Under the pieces are notes generated by a model. That model was not told the origin of the DNA and ran no database searches. It saw only the letters and a program-made list of their open reading frames with translations. Of a stretch of 64,000 bases of DNA, positions 43,746 through 52,912 are shown one piece after another (position 1 is the first letter of the stretch; every line of letters starts with the position of its first letter). This DNA comes from CAZUGA01 sp964619885. GTDB taxonomy: Bacteria; Pseudomonadota; Gammaproteobacteria; Methylococcales; UBA1147. Made by a program: the position numbers and the translations under genes. The stretch is taken from positions 1 to 64,000 of the forward strand of contig CAZUGA010000024.1 of NCBI GenBank assembly GCA_964619885.1. The letters are read 5' to 3'.

Positions 43746-44834
43746 TTATGCTGCGACCGGTTCGAGCAATTCAGGCCTGCCCAATTCTTTTAAGTGTTTT
43801 AGGTGAGAGCCAATAGCCGATTTTAAGGTCGGATATTCTTTGTAGGGTACATCGAATTCTTCACAGGTATTCTTGACTATATTGCTGATATCGGGGTAGT
43901 GCAAATGGCAGATGCGGCTGAACAAATGGTGTTCGGCCTGAAAATTCAATCCGCCGACGTAGAAATTAATGAAGCGGTTGTTCCGAGCGAAATTTACCGT
44001 GGTTTTCAACTGGTGTATCGTCCATTCGTCCGACATTGCCCCATTTTCTGCGGGTCGCGGAAAATCCGCATTATCTACGATGTGTGCAAGCTGAAAGACC
44101 AGTGATAGCGTAAAACCCAATATTAGGTGGACACCGACGAAGGCCAACAGGACGTGCGCGATGGGGTGAAAAAATAGCGGAAGAACCAGCGCGTAGCTGA
44201 CGTAAAAAAGCTTTCCCCCCCAAAACATTATCTTATCGGAACGCTTGGGTTCCGGTAGATCATAGATACCGATCTTGCCTTGTATAAACTCTTTAAAATC
44301 GCTAAAAAATATCCAGTACATTGACAACAGTGAATACATCGGCAGTGCGTACCAATTTTGGAACCGATGCCACCACTTAAGCTCTTGATCCGGCGTCAAT
44401 CGAAACATGGAACCCGAGTGAACGTCATCGTCCAGCTCTTCGATATTGGTGAAGGTGTGATGCAGGATATTATGTTTTTGATTCCACAACCATTGGCTGC
44501 CACCAACCGCATCTAACATATGTGACATAAACCAGTTTATTTTTTGATTATTGGAATATCCCTTATGACCCGCATCGTGCATGACATCAAAACCGATCAT
44601 GGTGTGGCCTTGTGCGAGCAAAAACCCCCATATTACCGCTTCAAACAAGGTATCACTATGGAACACCAGCATGACATAGGAAACTATCGATAAACCAATA
44701 ATAAACGCTGATTTTACGTACATTTGCCAGAGGTCGCGCTCTGGTTTGCCTTGCGACTCAAGGTGCTCCGATACACGTTTTCGGATTTCATTGGTGAAAG
44801 GACCCCGCACCGGAAAATGGATAGAATGACTCAT
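43746..44834 (-). CDS. membrane fatty-acid desaturase
   Basis: 362 residues with four hydrophobic helices and the three histidine boxes of the desaturase family: HDAGH at 86-90, HNILHH at 121-126, and QAEHHLF near 300 followed by CHLHYPDIS. These bind the di-iron centre that inserts a double bond into an acyl chain using O2. The Q-x-x-HH third box resembles delta-5/delta-6 and linoleoyl-CoA-like desaturases, though the cytochrome b5 domain of true front-end enzymes is missing. This would adjust membrane fluidity. It stands alone. Confidence 0.87.
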   Translation of the reverse strand: MSHSIHFPVRGPFTNEIRKRVSEHLESQGKPERDLWQMYVKSAFIIGLSIVSYVMLVFHSDTLFEAVIWGFLLAQGHTMIGFDVMHDAGHKGYSNNQKINWFMSHMLDAVGGSQWLWNQKHNILHHTFTNIEELDDDVHSGSMFRLTPDQELKWWHRFQNWYALPMYSLLSMYWIFFSDFKEFIQGKIGIYDLPEPKRSDKIMFWGGKLFYVSYALVLPLFFHPIAHVLLAFVGVHLILGFTLSLVFQLAHIVDNADFPRPAENGAMSDEWTIHQLKTTVNFARNNRFINFYVGGLNFQAEHHLFSRICHLHYPDISNIVKNTCEEFDVPYKEYPTLKSAIGSHLKHLKELGRPELLEPVAA

Positions 44835-45265
44835 GTTTTTTTGCTCTCCCCGCGTTCTAGTTGTATTCGATGATCAATTTTGCGTCGGATACTATCCGGT
44901 CGTGATGATCCGCTAACCGGCGTATTTTATCTTTTGTTACGACGAAAAAACATGCTATCTCGCGTTTTTTGCCCAATACAAGCGTTAATTTTGGAATATT
45001 AGGTCGATATTTACCGATGATAATTGACAATTCATTTGAGCTTCAGTACATTCCTTGTGGTTAAAATTTGGCGTTTATTTTTCCTATTCTATGCTCTGAC
45101 AGGCCTTGACAGAGTTGCCGAGGGTTCGAAAAAAAATAAAGAAGGAAGGTTCATTTACGCCTTTCCAATAAGTCTAACCGAAATACCCCACGGCACGTGA
45201 ATTAAAGTATTTTGGCAGGCCCAGCTTCTGTTAATTCAGAAAGCGTTAATTCAGAGGTACGTATT
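44835..45265. other. intergenic region between divergent genes
   Basis: It holds a good promoter (listed) reading toward the DUF5765 gene, and a 15-base unit occurring twice (GTTAATTCAGA at 45230 and 45245) just before that gene's ribosome site. Nothing else is seen. Confidence 0.5.
45024..45052 (+). promoter_or_regulatory. sigma-70 promoter-like site upstream of DUF5765 gene
   Basis: Consensus TTGACA at 45024-45029, a 17-base spacer and TACATT at 45047-45052. It lies about 215 bases before the ATG, leaving a long leader. Confidence 0.5.
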
Positions 45266-46036
45266 ATGTGTTGGAGTGGAGAAGCATCAGCAACGCTCGC
45301 GGCGGTCGGGTTTGGCACAGCCTATTATGTGGCAAATAAAGGGGAATCCAAAGAGCTGTGGGTACCCTTGGTTTATTTTGCATTGATGGAACTGTTACAA
45401 GCCGGAACTTACGTATACATTGACGAATGCGATAAACCGCAGAATCAATTACTAACGTTTTTTGGGTACATCCATATTGTTTTTCAGCCATTTTTTGTCA
45501 ATATGGTTGCAATGTACTTTATCCCAAGGGCAATCAAGGAAAAAATTCAACTTTATGTCTACGCACTTTGTGCAGTGGGTGCATTGGCAATGCTGATCAA
45601 ACTTTACCCGTTTGCCTGGGCCGGAATCTGTAATATTGGTAATGAAGCATTTTGCGGTCCGGTGTCATGTTCGGTCTCCGGTGATTGGCACATCGCGTGG
45701 CGTTTTCCGCTGAATGGGCTATTGTCCGATCCGATCGATTATTATTTGGGGATTACCTATGGCCTGCATAGTGTGACCTATGTGTTGGTTGGCTTTCTGA
45801 TGCCCTTTTTGTACGGTTCCTGGCGCTTTGTTACATTTCATTTTTTTGTCGGTCCGGTGATTTCAGAGTTGTTAACCGAAGATCCGAACGAATACGCCGC
45901 GGTTTGGTGTTTGTTCTCGATCGCGCTTTGCGTTTCCGTTATAAAGACCCCGGTCCGCCGTTATTTACACGTTAATAATTGGATTTTTTACAAAAAGATA
46001 TCTGCCGATACCCGATTGGCGGAAGCGACAACCTGA
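45266..46036 (+). CDS. DUF5765 membrane protein
   Basis: 256 residues from ATG at 45266 (AGAGG ribosome site); a longer upstream frame is made of a direct repeat and is rejected. The opening MCWSGEASATLAAVGFGTAYY, then ELWVPLVYFALMELLQAGTY and GYIHIVFQPFFVNMVAMYF are typical of DUF5765 proteins, which have about seven helices. The conserved CWS near the N terminus and the aromatic His in IHI could bind metal or haem, but no function is known. Confidence 0.75.
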   Translation: MCWSGEASATLAAVGFGTAYYVANKGESKELWVPLVYFALMELLQAGTYVYIDECDKPQNQLLTFFGYIHIVFQPFFVNMVAMYFIPRAIKEKIQLYVYALCAVGALAMLIKLYPFAWAGICNIGNEAFCGPVSCSVSGDWHIAWRFPLNGLLSDPIDYYLGITYGLHSVTYVLVGFLMPFLYGSWRFVTFHFFVGPVISELLTEDPNEYAAVWCLFSIALCVSVIKTPVRRYLHVNNWIFYKKISADTRLAEATT

Positions 46037-46356
46037 CGAGAGAAAATTTACGTTCGGCGATTTACCCAAAGGTCGTAGTGCAACACTCAAGCCACTTTGA
46101 AGTAGTTCAAATTTTTGTGACTGCGTTGTGATGGGCTACCTATAGGGGACAATCGTCGGTAATTTGACATTAAAGTTTCTAAGCTTGGATTAATTGGGCT
46201 CGATTCGACAAATTAGACCGATAGTTATCCAATTATCAAGGTGTCCAACAACGGACTGGCCGATATTGTGATCAGGTGGTTTTTTCAGTGATCTTTCCAG
46301 CAGCCCACAAGGGTTTGATCGTTTAGCGAAATAGCTGACGATTATAATTCGGAAGG
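46037..46356. other. intergenic region between convergent genes
   Basis: It lies between the DUF5765 gene (+) and the leucine dehydrogenase-like gene (-). No clear terminator or gene is seen. Confidence 0.4.
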
Positions 46357-47433
46357 CTAGGCGTATAAGATGTCCTCGGCGATTCGATCAGCGACGCGAT
46401 GGGCCGGTTCATCAGTCTCTATAGAGCGTTGATAAATATCCAGGATGGCATCGTAAATACGTTCGATTCGTCTGCGAAGTTCGTCCGTATCCCCAAGAAT
46501 CACATGGGTCAATCCGCCTACGTTTACCACATAATCCGGTGCGTAAAAAATTCCACGATTATGAAGAATGTCACCAACGTTTTCTTCCGCCAGTTGATTA
46601 TTGGCCGCGCCGCAAACAACCGCGGTATTGACATTATTCGCTGTTGATTCATCCAAAATCCCTCCCATTGCGCATGGTGCAAAAATGTCAGATTCCCGGT
46701 TCAATATATCGGTCTTGCTTAGCGGTGTTGCATCGAATTTAGCCACGCATTGCTGGACTGCGTTCGGGTTCAAATCGTTAACGCATAGTGTTGCACCGTG
46801 CTTGTGAAGCAGTGATGCCAGGTGAACACCTACTTTTCCGGCTCCCTGAATCGCAACTCGTAAACCATTAAGATCTGCGCGATCAAACTTTAGTCTTGCG
46901 ATAGCGCAAATACCTTTGTAAACGCCTAGAGCTGTAAAAAATGATGGATCCCCGTGGGTTGCGGATGTACTCAATACGTGCGCGCTTTGGTTTGCGATGA
47001 TGTCCATGTCGCCAACCGATGTACCGACATCGACGGCGGTAATAAAGCGCCCGCCTAAACTATCGATAAATTTACCGTAAGCTTCGAAGTAGGCGGATGG
47101 GTTCTCTATGGTATGCGGTCTAATTAATACCGCTTTACCTCCGCCATACGGCAATCCAGCGAACGCAGATTTATAACTCATCCCACGGGCTAACCGAACC
47201 ACATCGGCGATCGCATGTTCGGTAGAATGATAGTCCCAGCTGCGGGTTCCACCCAACGCAGGCCCAAGATTGGAATTGTGAATAGCAATAATGGCTTTGA
47301 GTCCAGTTGACGGATCACTCCTGAAGTGAATCTCATCCAGGCCGTGGTATTCTGCCAACTGAAACAGGTCGCAACTAGATTGAGAGTTCGCGTCTTTTGA
47401 AGAAATTAATGAAATATTCGAAGAATACGACAT
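46357..47433 (-). CDS. leucine/amino-acid dehydrogenase (Glu/Leu/Phe/Val family)
   Basis: 358 residues. It deaminates a branched-chain or aromatic amino acid to the oxo-acid with NAD. Visible are the substrate domain TGLKAIIAIHNSNLGPALGGTR, the catalytic-lysine region GMSYKSAFAGLPYGGGKAVL, TAVDVGTSVGDMD, and a Rossmann loop VAIQGAGKVGVHLASLLHKHGA. The GPALGGTR and LPYGGGKAV motifs are those of leucine and phenylalanine dehydrogenases rather than glutamate dehydrogenase. The preferred amino acid cannot be read from sequence. It lies alone on its strand. Confidence 0.88.
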   Translation of the reverse strand: MSYSSNISLISSKDANSQSSCDLFQLAEYHGLDEIHFRSDPSTGLKAIIAIHNSNLGPALGGTRSWDYHSTEHAIADVVRLARGMSYKSAFAGLPYGGGKAVLIRPHTIENPSAYFEAYGKFIDSLGGRFITAVDVGTSVGDMDIIANQSAHVLSTSATHGDPSFFTALGVYKGICAIARLKFDRADLNGLRVAIQGAGKVGVHLASLLHKHGATLCVNDLNPNAVQQCVAKFDATPLSKTDILNRESDIFAPCAMGGILDESTANNVNTAVVCGAANNQLAEENVGDILHNRGIFYAPDYVVNVGGLTHVILGDTDELRRRIERIYDAILDIYQRSIETDEPAHRVADRIAEDILYA

Positions 47434-47844
47434 GGATCTGCCTTACGTATTGAACGTTTCTATGTACCTATATAGACCACCTATGCATTGCATAATTCAG
47501 AATAGGCGCTCCTCGGAAACTAATATTCTATGAAAGGCTATTGTCGATTTTTTTTGACACTTTGTTACCCGATAATCCTTGAATGCCTTTTTGTCCCGCA
47601 AAAAAACTAATACGTCCCCAGCAGTAGAAATTCCCGGACAAACTTTGACTTCGCTGCCGGACTTACCTGTTTGTTGTAGCTATATCCATCTAGATGCCTA
47701 GTGATCGTTCGATATTACTAGACAGTACCTGATTGGAGCCGTTGCGAAAATAAATCGCAGCCATTAGGAATATCTATGAACCCGTTCGGAATCAACGCAA
47801 GAAGGTCGTCTGGGTCGCTTTCGTGCATCTATATGACCCGGCTG
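47434..47844. other. intergenic region
   Basis: It separates the leucine dehydrogenase-like gene from the end of the Opu transporter operon, both on the - strand. No hairpin with a T-run and no gene is seen. Confidence 0.4.
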
Positions 47845-49458
47845 CTACTTCTCCGTCTCCAGCAACCCATTACGTTCCAAGAATTTCCGAGCGACATCAG
47901 CTGGGCTGTGTTTCTTTTTATCCACCTCGTAATTGAGTCGCTGCATCGTCGAGTCATCGAGGAGCCCGGCTAGCAGATCGAGCACTTGGCGCAGTTCTGG
48001 ATGGGTCATAAGTACCTCGGTCCGGATCACCGGTGCGGCCTGGTAGGGAGGAAAGAACCCCCGGTCGTCCCGCAGTGGTTGGAGATCAAAGGCAACGATT
48101 CGTCCGTCGGTGGCGAAGGCGGAGATAACATCGATTTCGCGGTTCGCAATTGCCTGATACATGAGCGCCGGTTCGAGGTCCCTTATGTTCTGGAACTGAA
48201 GCCCGTAGGTACCACGCAGTCCCGGGTAACCGTCCAACCGCTCACTGAATTCAGCAGTGAACCCAGCTCGTAGTGTTCCTGATATGTCAATAAGATCGGA
48301 AATCGTCGACAAATTGCGTAATGAGGCATCGGACTTCCGAATAGTGATCGCGTAAGTGTTATTGAAACCGAACGGTCTAAGCCAGTCCGCCCCAAACCGT
48401 TCCCGGTAATTACGAGTGACCACCTCGTGGACTCGATCTGGATCAGCTATACCAGATTCTTTGAGGATCACGGTCAATGCAGTACCGGTATACTCGGCGT
48501 ACAAATCGATTTCTCCGGCCTTGAGCGCCTCATGACAAACCATCGTTCCTCCGAGGTTGAAACGCCGCTCCACGCTCAGATCGGTGCGCGCTTCGATGAG
48601 TTGGGCCATCAATTCTCCAAGGATTAGCTGTTCGGTGAAATTCTTCGAGCCGATTATGAGCGTTTGACCATCTGGTGGAGACGATCCCCAGGCCTGGTTC
48701 GAGGTCGAGGTGTTAGTCGAAAAGTACGCAAACCATCCCACGACGATAAGAGCCAATGGCAAAGCAAGCGCCACAGGGCGCAAGAAATGGTCAATTGTCG
48801 TCTTGAAACCGGGACCCCTCGACCGCTTACGACGAAATCCCCATTGAAACGTCGCGATGGAACCATCAACGGTCAACGCGAGTAATGCCGCAGGAATGGC
48901 ACCTAGCAGGATCAAATTAGTGTTTGAGAGAGCCAGGCCTCGGTTAATAAACTGGCCAAGTCCTCCAGCGCCGATGAAGGCCGATAGGGTCGCGATCCCG
49001 ACACCGGCCACTGCGGCCGTTCGGATACCTGCCAAGATTACTGGCATTGAGAGCGGAATCTCGACTAGCCACAGCCGCTGGCACGGGGTCATCCCGATCC
49101 CGCGAGCCGCTTCGATCACCTCCGGAGGCATACTATTCAATCCCGTCAGTGTGTTGCGAACGATAGGGAGTAGGGCATACAAAGTGAGAGCGATAATAGC
49201 CGGGACCGCACCGATCTTTTGCAATAACGCGAGGAGAATCGCAAGCATCGCCAAACTGGGAATGGTCTGTAGGATGCCAACGCCTCCAGTCACTGGGCTG
49301 CGGAGCCACCATATCCGCGCTGCGCAGATGCCGAGCGGCACGCCGACAAGGATTGCCATACCTGTGGAAACACCAGTCAGCATAAGGTGCTCTCCCGTAC
49401 GCAACCAGAGCTCAGGCAGCCGATCCGAGACGAATCCGATCCACGAGTTTGCGGTCAT
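47845..49458 (-). CDS. Opu-type ABC transporter permease fused to substrate-binding domain
   Basis: 537 residues. Residues ~1-215 are a permease with about five helices and a coupling loop (RGIGMTPCQRLWLVEIPLSMPVILAG, AVAGVGIATLSAFIGAGGLGQFI). After one more helix, residues ~265-537 are a periplasmic binding domain (LIIGSKNFTEQLILGELMAQLIEA, LYAEYTGTALTVIL) of the glycine betaine/choline/carnitine group. Such permease-receptor fusions are common for OpuC/ProWX-like systems. It imports quaternary-amine osmolytes. The start overlaps the ATPase stop by one base (TAATG). Sampled lines here are about 55-60% GC, higher than most of the window, which hints at transfer. Confidence 0.9.
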   Translation of the reverse strand: MTANSWIGFVSDRLPELWLRTGEHLMLTGVSTGMAILVGVPLGICAARIWWLRSPVTGGVGILQTIPSLAMLAILLALLQKIGAVPAIIALTLYALLPIVRNTLTGLNSMPPEVIEAARGIGMTPCQRLWLVEIPLSMPVILAGIRTAAVAGVGIATLSAFIGAGGLGQFINRGLALSNTNLILLGAIPAALLALTVDGSIATFQWGFRRKRSRGPGFKTTIDHFLRPVALALPLALIVVGWFAYFSTNTSTSNQAWGSSPPDGQTLIIGSKNFTEQLILGELMAQLIEARTDLSVERRFNLGGTMVCHEALKAGEIDLYAEYTGTALTVILKESGIADPDRVHEVVTRNYRERFGADWLRPFGFNNTYAITIRKSDASLRNLSTISDLIDISGTLRAGFTAEFSERLDGYPGLRGTYGLQFQNIRDLEPALMYQAIANREIDVISAFATDGRIVAFDLQPLRDDRGFFPPYQAAPVIRTEVLMTHPELRQVLDLLAGLLDDSTMQRLNYEVDKKKHSPADVARKFLERNGLLETEK

Positions 49459-50216
49459 TACAGCATCTTCCCGTATGCTGCCAGTTGTTGGGCAGGTTTG
49501 GTAAAAAGCTTGCGTACAAAATCAGTGTCCGGATTCTGAAGTATTTCCTCTTTTGTCCCGATCTGATGCAGATGCCCGTCGTGTAATATCGCAATTCGAT
49601 CTCCAAGGGTGAGTGCCTCGAAGATATCGTGGGTCACAAATACGATGGTCTTATTCAGTGTTTGCTTGAGCGCCAGAACCTCCTGCTGGAGTGTGTCGCG
49701 TGTCAATGCGTCTAGCGCTCCAAAGGGTTCGTCCATTAACAGATAAACCGGATCTGCCGCAAGAGCACGCCCCACACCCACGCGTTGCTGCTGCCCGCCC
49801 GAGAGTTCTTCCGGAAATCGTCCTGCGTAGGTCTCCGGATCAAGTCCAACGATTCGGAGCAGTTCGCGAGCGCGTTTAAGACGCTTCTGAGCCGGCCAGC
49901 CGATAAGACGCGGCACCACAGTAATATTTTCCGCAACCGTCATGTGGGGGAATAATCCAATCCCCTGAAAGACGTAACCTATGCTACGCCGTAAAGCGAC
50001 CGGATCCTGGCAGGCAATATCTTTGCCGTCTATTTCGATTGTGCCGCTAGTCGAATCGAGAAGACGGTTTATCAGTTTGAGGAGAGTTGACTTACCGCTG
50101 CCGGATGAACCAAGTAGAACAAGCGTCTCGCCGTCTTGGATATTGAGGGAGATATCGTTAATGGCGAAGTGCCGCCCTTCATCGAAGGACTTTGAGACGT
50201 TCTTCAAAGATATCAT
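49458..50216 (-). CDS. Opu-type ABC transporter ATPase
   Basis: 252 residues. The ABC motifs are in order: Walker A GSSGSGKST, Q-loop VFQGIGLFPHMTV, signature LSGGQQQRVG, Walker B LLMDEPFGALD, and H-loop VTHDIFEA. It drives the fused permease/receptor protein encoded next to it. It lacks the CBS domains found at the C terminus of many OpuA/OpuC ATPases (which sense ionic strength), so any osmotic gating must lie elsewhere. The region has the same raised GC as its partner. Confidence 0.92.
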   Translation of the reverse strand: MISLKNVSKSFDEGRHFAINDISLNIQDGETLVLLGSSGSGKSTLLKLINRLLDSTSGTIEIDGKDIACQDPVALRRSIGYVFQGIGLFPHMTVAENITVVPRLIGWPAQKRLKRARELLRIVGLDPETYAGRFPEELSGGQQQRVGVGRALAADPVYLLMDEPFGALDALTRDTLQQEVLALKQTLNKTIVFVTHDIFEALTLGDRIAILHDGHLHQIGTKEEILQNPDTDFVRKLFTKPAQQLAAYGKML

Positions 50217-50622
50217 GTTGCGTCAGACCTCTGGATTAAGAAGTTCAAACGAAGACGTCTTGAATACGATCAATTAATAAATGAGCTATTCAATTTGGTC
50301 CGAGATTACCGACAGATGCTAGTATTCGTCTCGGATTCGGCGCTATTAAGCAGTCCTCATTCATCGTCTAAAGCAATTCCAATGAACAGTGGGGCTTTGC
50401 GGCAATGAACAGCTCGGTACATTGGTTGCCTTGATCTTGCCGTTCAATGATGTCGACATTTATTCCGTAGTATCTTCGATACATCTTTTCACTCGTTCTT
50501 ATCCGTGAATCTCCGTTGCGGGAGCACGGCTTGATGTCCAACGGCAGGAAAAGCTGCTCTAAACTTTAACGCGTATTTACAGATCAAAACACCCAATACG
50601 GATGTTTACTTTCCACGCGTTG
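50217..50622. other. intergenic region
   Basis: Upstream of the Opu operon and downstream of the methyltransferase gene, both on -. It has mixed composition; no promoter, repeat or gene could be supported by eye. Confidence 0.35.
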
Positions 50623-51402
50623 TCATGAAATGATGCCTTGTGATGCAATGAATTCTGAGGAAACATCCGCATTTTTTCGACCGGCTATTGCGAAATAAAA
50701 AAGCGGTTCACCGTCAATTGACAATCTGTGCCGATAGCGTTCAATATGATAAATATCGAGATATTTTGAAAAAATCAATTCTCTTATTAATCGTGAGAAT
50801 CCGGCGTCATCGGTATGGTCAAGAAAAGTTTCCTTGATATTAAATGCAACCCATCCTTGGGCATTAATAATATTGAATGCCTCTATAAACGCTCTTGATG
50901 GAATATCGCCAAATCCAAGTGCTGCCACTGTGACCATGCAGTCGCACTGCCATGAGGCAATGTCCTCTCGTGTGTCTTCATTTAAGCGGGTGAAATCTTC
51001 TACATAATAAGCATCATACAAACCGGGCCGGTCTCGGACAGTCGCATCATAGGCTTCTGCAATGATGTCCACACCGATTAAACGCGATACGCCTCTTTTT
51101 TTTAGTTCCTCACCCATCATGCCGTTACCTGCACCTAGGTCCAAGACCCGAAGTTCGGTAAAACTATCTTGGGACTGTTTTAGAGAAGATTCGAGAATGG
51201 AGGTGACTTTACTGGGCGAGGTACATTTGAGCCGATCGTAAAACACTTGCTCATAGAGCCCGGGGACTTGATAAATCTCGTCGTAATCATGGAATCTAAC
51301 CTTCCTCTGACCACTTGATCCCTGAAGAAAAAAATAGGCTTCGTCTTGATGAAGATTCGAAGACTCGTTTTTTGGAAATTGAATCCTGTGTCTTTTTTGC
51401 AT
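50623..51402 (-). CDS. class I SAM-dependent methyltransferase
   Basis: 259 residues. The SAM-binding motif I is LRVLDLGAGNGMMGEELKKRG, followed by LIGVDIIAEA (motif II acidic residue) and VTVAALGFGDIP. An N-terminal part (YEQVFYDRLKCTSPSKV) resembles methyltransferases of small molecules or of the UbiE/Coq5-like type. The substrate cannot be assigned. It stands alone before an AT-rich gap of about 290 bases in which only short fortuitous frames occur. Confidence 0.75.
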   Translation of the reverse strand: MQKRHRIQFPKNESSNLHQDEAYFFLQGSSGQRKVRFHDYDEIYQVPGLYEQVFYDRLKCTSPSKVTSILESSLKQSQDSFTELRVLDLGAGNGMMGEELKKRGVSRLIGVDIIAEAYDATVRDRPGLYDAYYVEDFTRLNEDTREDIASWQCDCMVTVAALGFGDIPSRAFIEAFNIINAQGWVAFNIKETFLDHTDDAGFSRLIRELIFSKYLDIYHIERYRHRLSIDGEPLFYFAIAGRKNADVSSEFIASQGIIS

Positions 51403-51693
51403 ACCTCATTTATTTTTAGTTTAGATTTAACTTTATAATGACGTCAGGGTGCAGCGTCTATTTTTATTGGATAAGGATGGAATAGTTTATTTTTTGTCAC
51501 GTTATTGTCAAGTTTATAGATTCTACCATAACTCTTTGAGAGGAATATTATGGCTAGACAACGTATTGGATGGGATAGGGCAGTTTTCATCTGTATATTT
51601 CTAGCATCTAACAGGATTATAGATTCAGAATTAATATCAACTAACGAAATGTATTTCAAATAGTCCAAGATGAAGTAATCAGGAGAAGTTGAA

Positions 51694-52692
51694 ATGCCAA
51701 AGAAGAATTTTCAAGCCTTAAAAATTTATTCGTCTGCAAAAGAACACGTTACAAAAATTGAGTTGGTAACAATTGATGCGCTAAATCCAGGTGAAATATT
51801 GATCAAGGGCTATTATTCAGGCATCAATTACAAGGACGCATTGGCAGTATCGGGAACAGGTAGGATACTGCGTAAATCACCATTAATCGGCGGTATAGAC
51901 GTATCTGGAATCGTAGAATTTTCAGAAACTCCTAATATTTCGCCGGGGGATAAAGTACTGGTTTGCGGTTGCGGTTTATCAGAAACCTTGGACGGAGGAT
52001 ATTCAGAATATACTCGCGTGCCGGCAGATTGCGTGGAGCCGTTACCGGAAAATATTGACCTATTCGACGCAATGGCAATAGGATCGGCCGGTTTTACCGC
52101 TGCACTCGCGATCGACCGAATGGAGCACAATGCACAATCGCCGGATAAAGGTCCGATTGCGGTAACCGGTGCCAGCGGTGGTGTTGGAAGTTATGCGATA
52201 GATCTACTATCCAATCGAGGGTATGAAACCGTTGCGATCAGCAGTAAGCAGGAATGCCTTGAATACCTACTTTCGTTGGGGGCGGATAAGTTAATTGTGC
52301 GGCAATCTATGACTCTGGGCGAACAAGCTTTGGAAAAGGGTGAATGGGGCGGGGCAGTAGATAGCGTAGGCGGCGATTTACTTTCATGGTTAACACGTAG
52401 CGTTAAACCTCAAGGCAATATCGCAAGTATCGGACTGGCGGGTGGCATGAATATAAAAACAACGGTTATGCCATTCATTTTACGTGGTATCAATTTGCTC
52501 GGGATCGATTCCGTACATTGTCCCGAAGAAACAAGGTCCAGGATATGGCGCCGTCTGGGGACAGATTTACGACCCCGTCATATTGCAAAAATTGTCAATC
52601 GGGAGATTACGTTAAGTGACGTCCCATCTGTGGTCGATGCTTACATCGATGGACAGAATAGTGGTCGAACCGTCGTGAATCTTTTGGGCTAG
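51694..52692 (+). CDS. AcuI/YhdH-family acryloyl-CoA reductase
   Basis: 332 residues, ribosome site AGGAGAAG. The MDR fold is visible: SGINYKDALAVSGTGRILRKSPLIGGIDVSGIVE, then GDKVLVCGCGLSETLDGGYSEY and the NADPH loop VTGASGGVGSYAIDLLSNRG. The SGINYKDAL and PLIGGIDVSG motifs mark the YhdH/AcuI group, which reduces acryloyl-CoA to propionyl-CoA with NADPH. In marine bacteria this is part of DMSP and 3-hydroxypropionate handling and acrylate detoxification. No DMSP genes are adjacent, so the source of acrylate is open. Confidence 0.86.
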   Translation: MPKKNFQALKIYSSAKEHVTKIELVTIDALNPGEILIKGYYSGINYKDALAVSGTGRILRKSPLIGGIDVSGIVEFSETPNISPGDKVLVCGCGLSETLDGGYSEYTRVPADCVEPLPENIDLFDAMAIGSAGFTAALAIDRMEHNAQSPDKGPIAVTGASGGVGSYAIDLLSNRGYETVAISSKQECLEYLLSLGADKLIVRQSMTLGEQALEKGEWGGAVDSVGGDLLSWLTRSVKPQGNIASIGLAGGMNIKTTVMPFILRGINLLGIDSVHCPEETRSRIWRRLGTDLRPRHIAKIVNREITLSDVPSVVDAYIDGQNSGRTVVNLLG

Positions 52693-52780
52693 CGATCCCT
52701 ATTTTTCATCTACCGGCAAAACAGTCCGGGTGTTGAATCATTTTTGCTATTAGGCAGTTCAATCTAGATCCCATCAAAAC

Positions 52781-52844
52781 AAAAAAGGGTTTCCCTCGCT
52801 TAGCAACCAAGATCGATGTTGCTCGCTCAGAAAACCCTTTTTTT
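52781..52844. terminator. bidirectional intrinsic terminator
   Basis: Long arms AAAAAAGGGTTT and AAAACCCTTTTTTT at the ends, with an inner stem AGCAAC/GTTGCT, give a two-level hairpin. It has T-runs on both strands and lies between the convergent acuI-like and ppiC genes. Confidence 0.85.
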
Positions 52845-52912
52845 CGCAGGTACACCTGCAGTTAAAGTTGCTATTCGTGATAGTAAAATCTGAACAGATT
52901 ATATTCCTTAGT

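Noticed and set aside
48857..49504. A 215-codon + strand frame
   Set aside because: It lies antisense to the Opu permease and ATPase genes, which have clear domains; the GC-rich sequence leaves long false frames.
51444..51668. A 74-codon - strand frame in the AT-rich gap before the acuI-like gene
   Set aside because: It shows no family features or ribosome site; the composition fits noncoding DNA.
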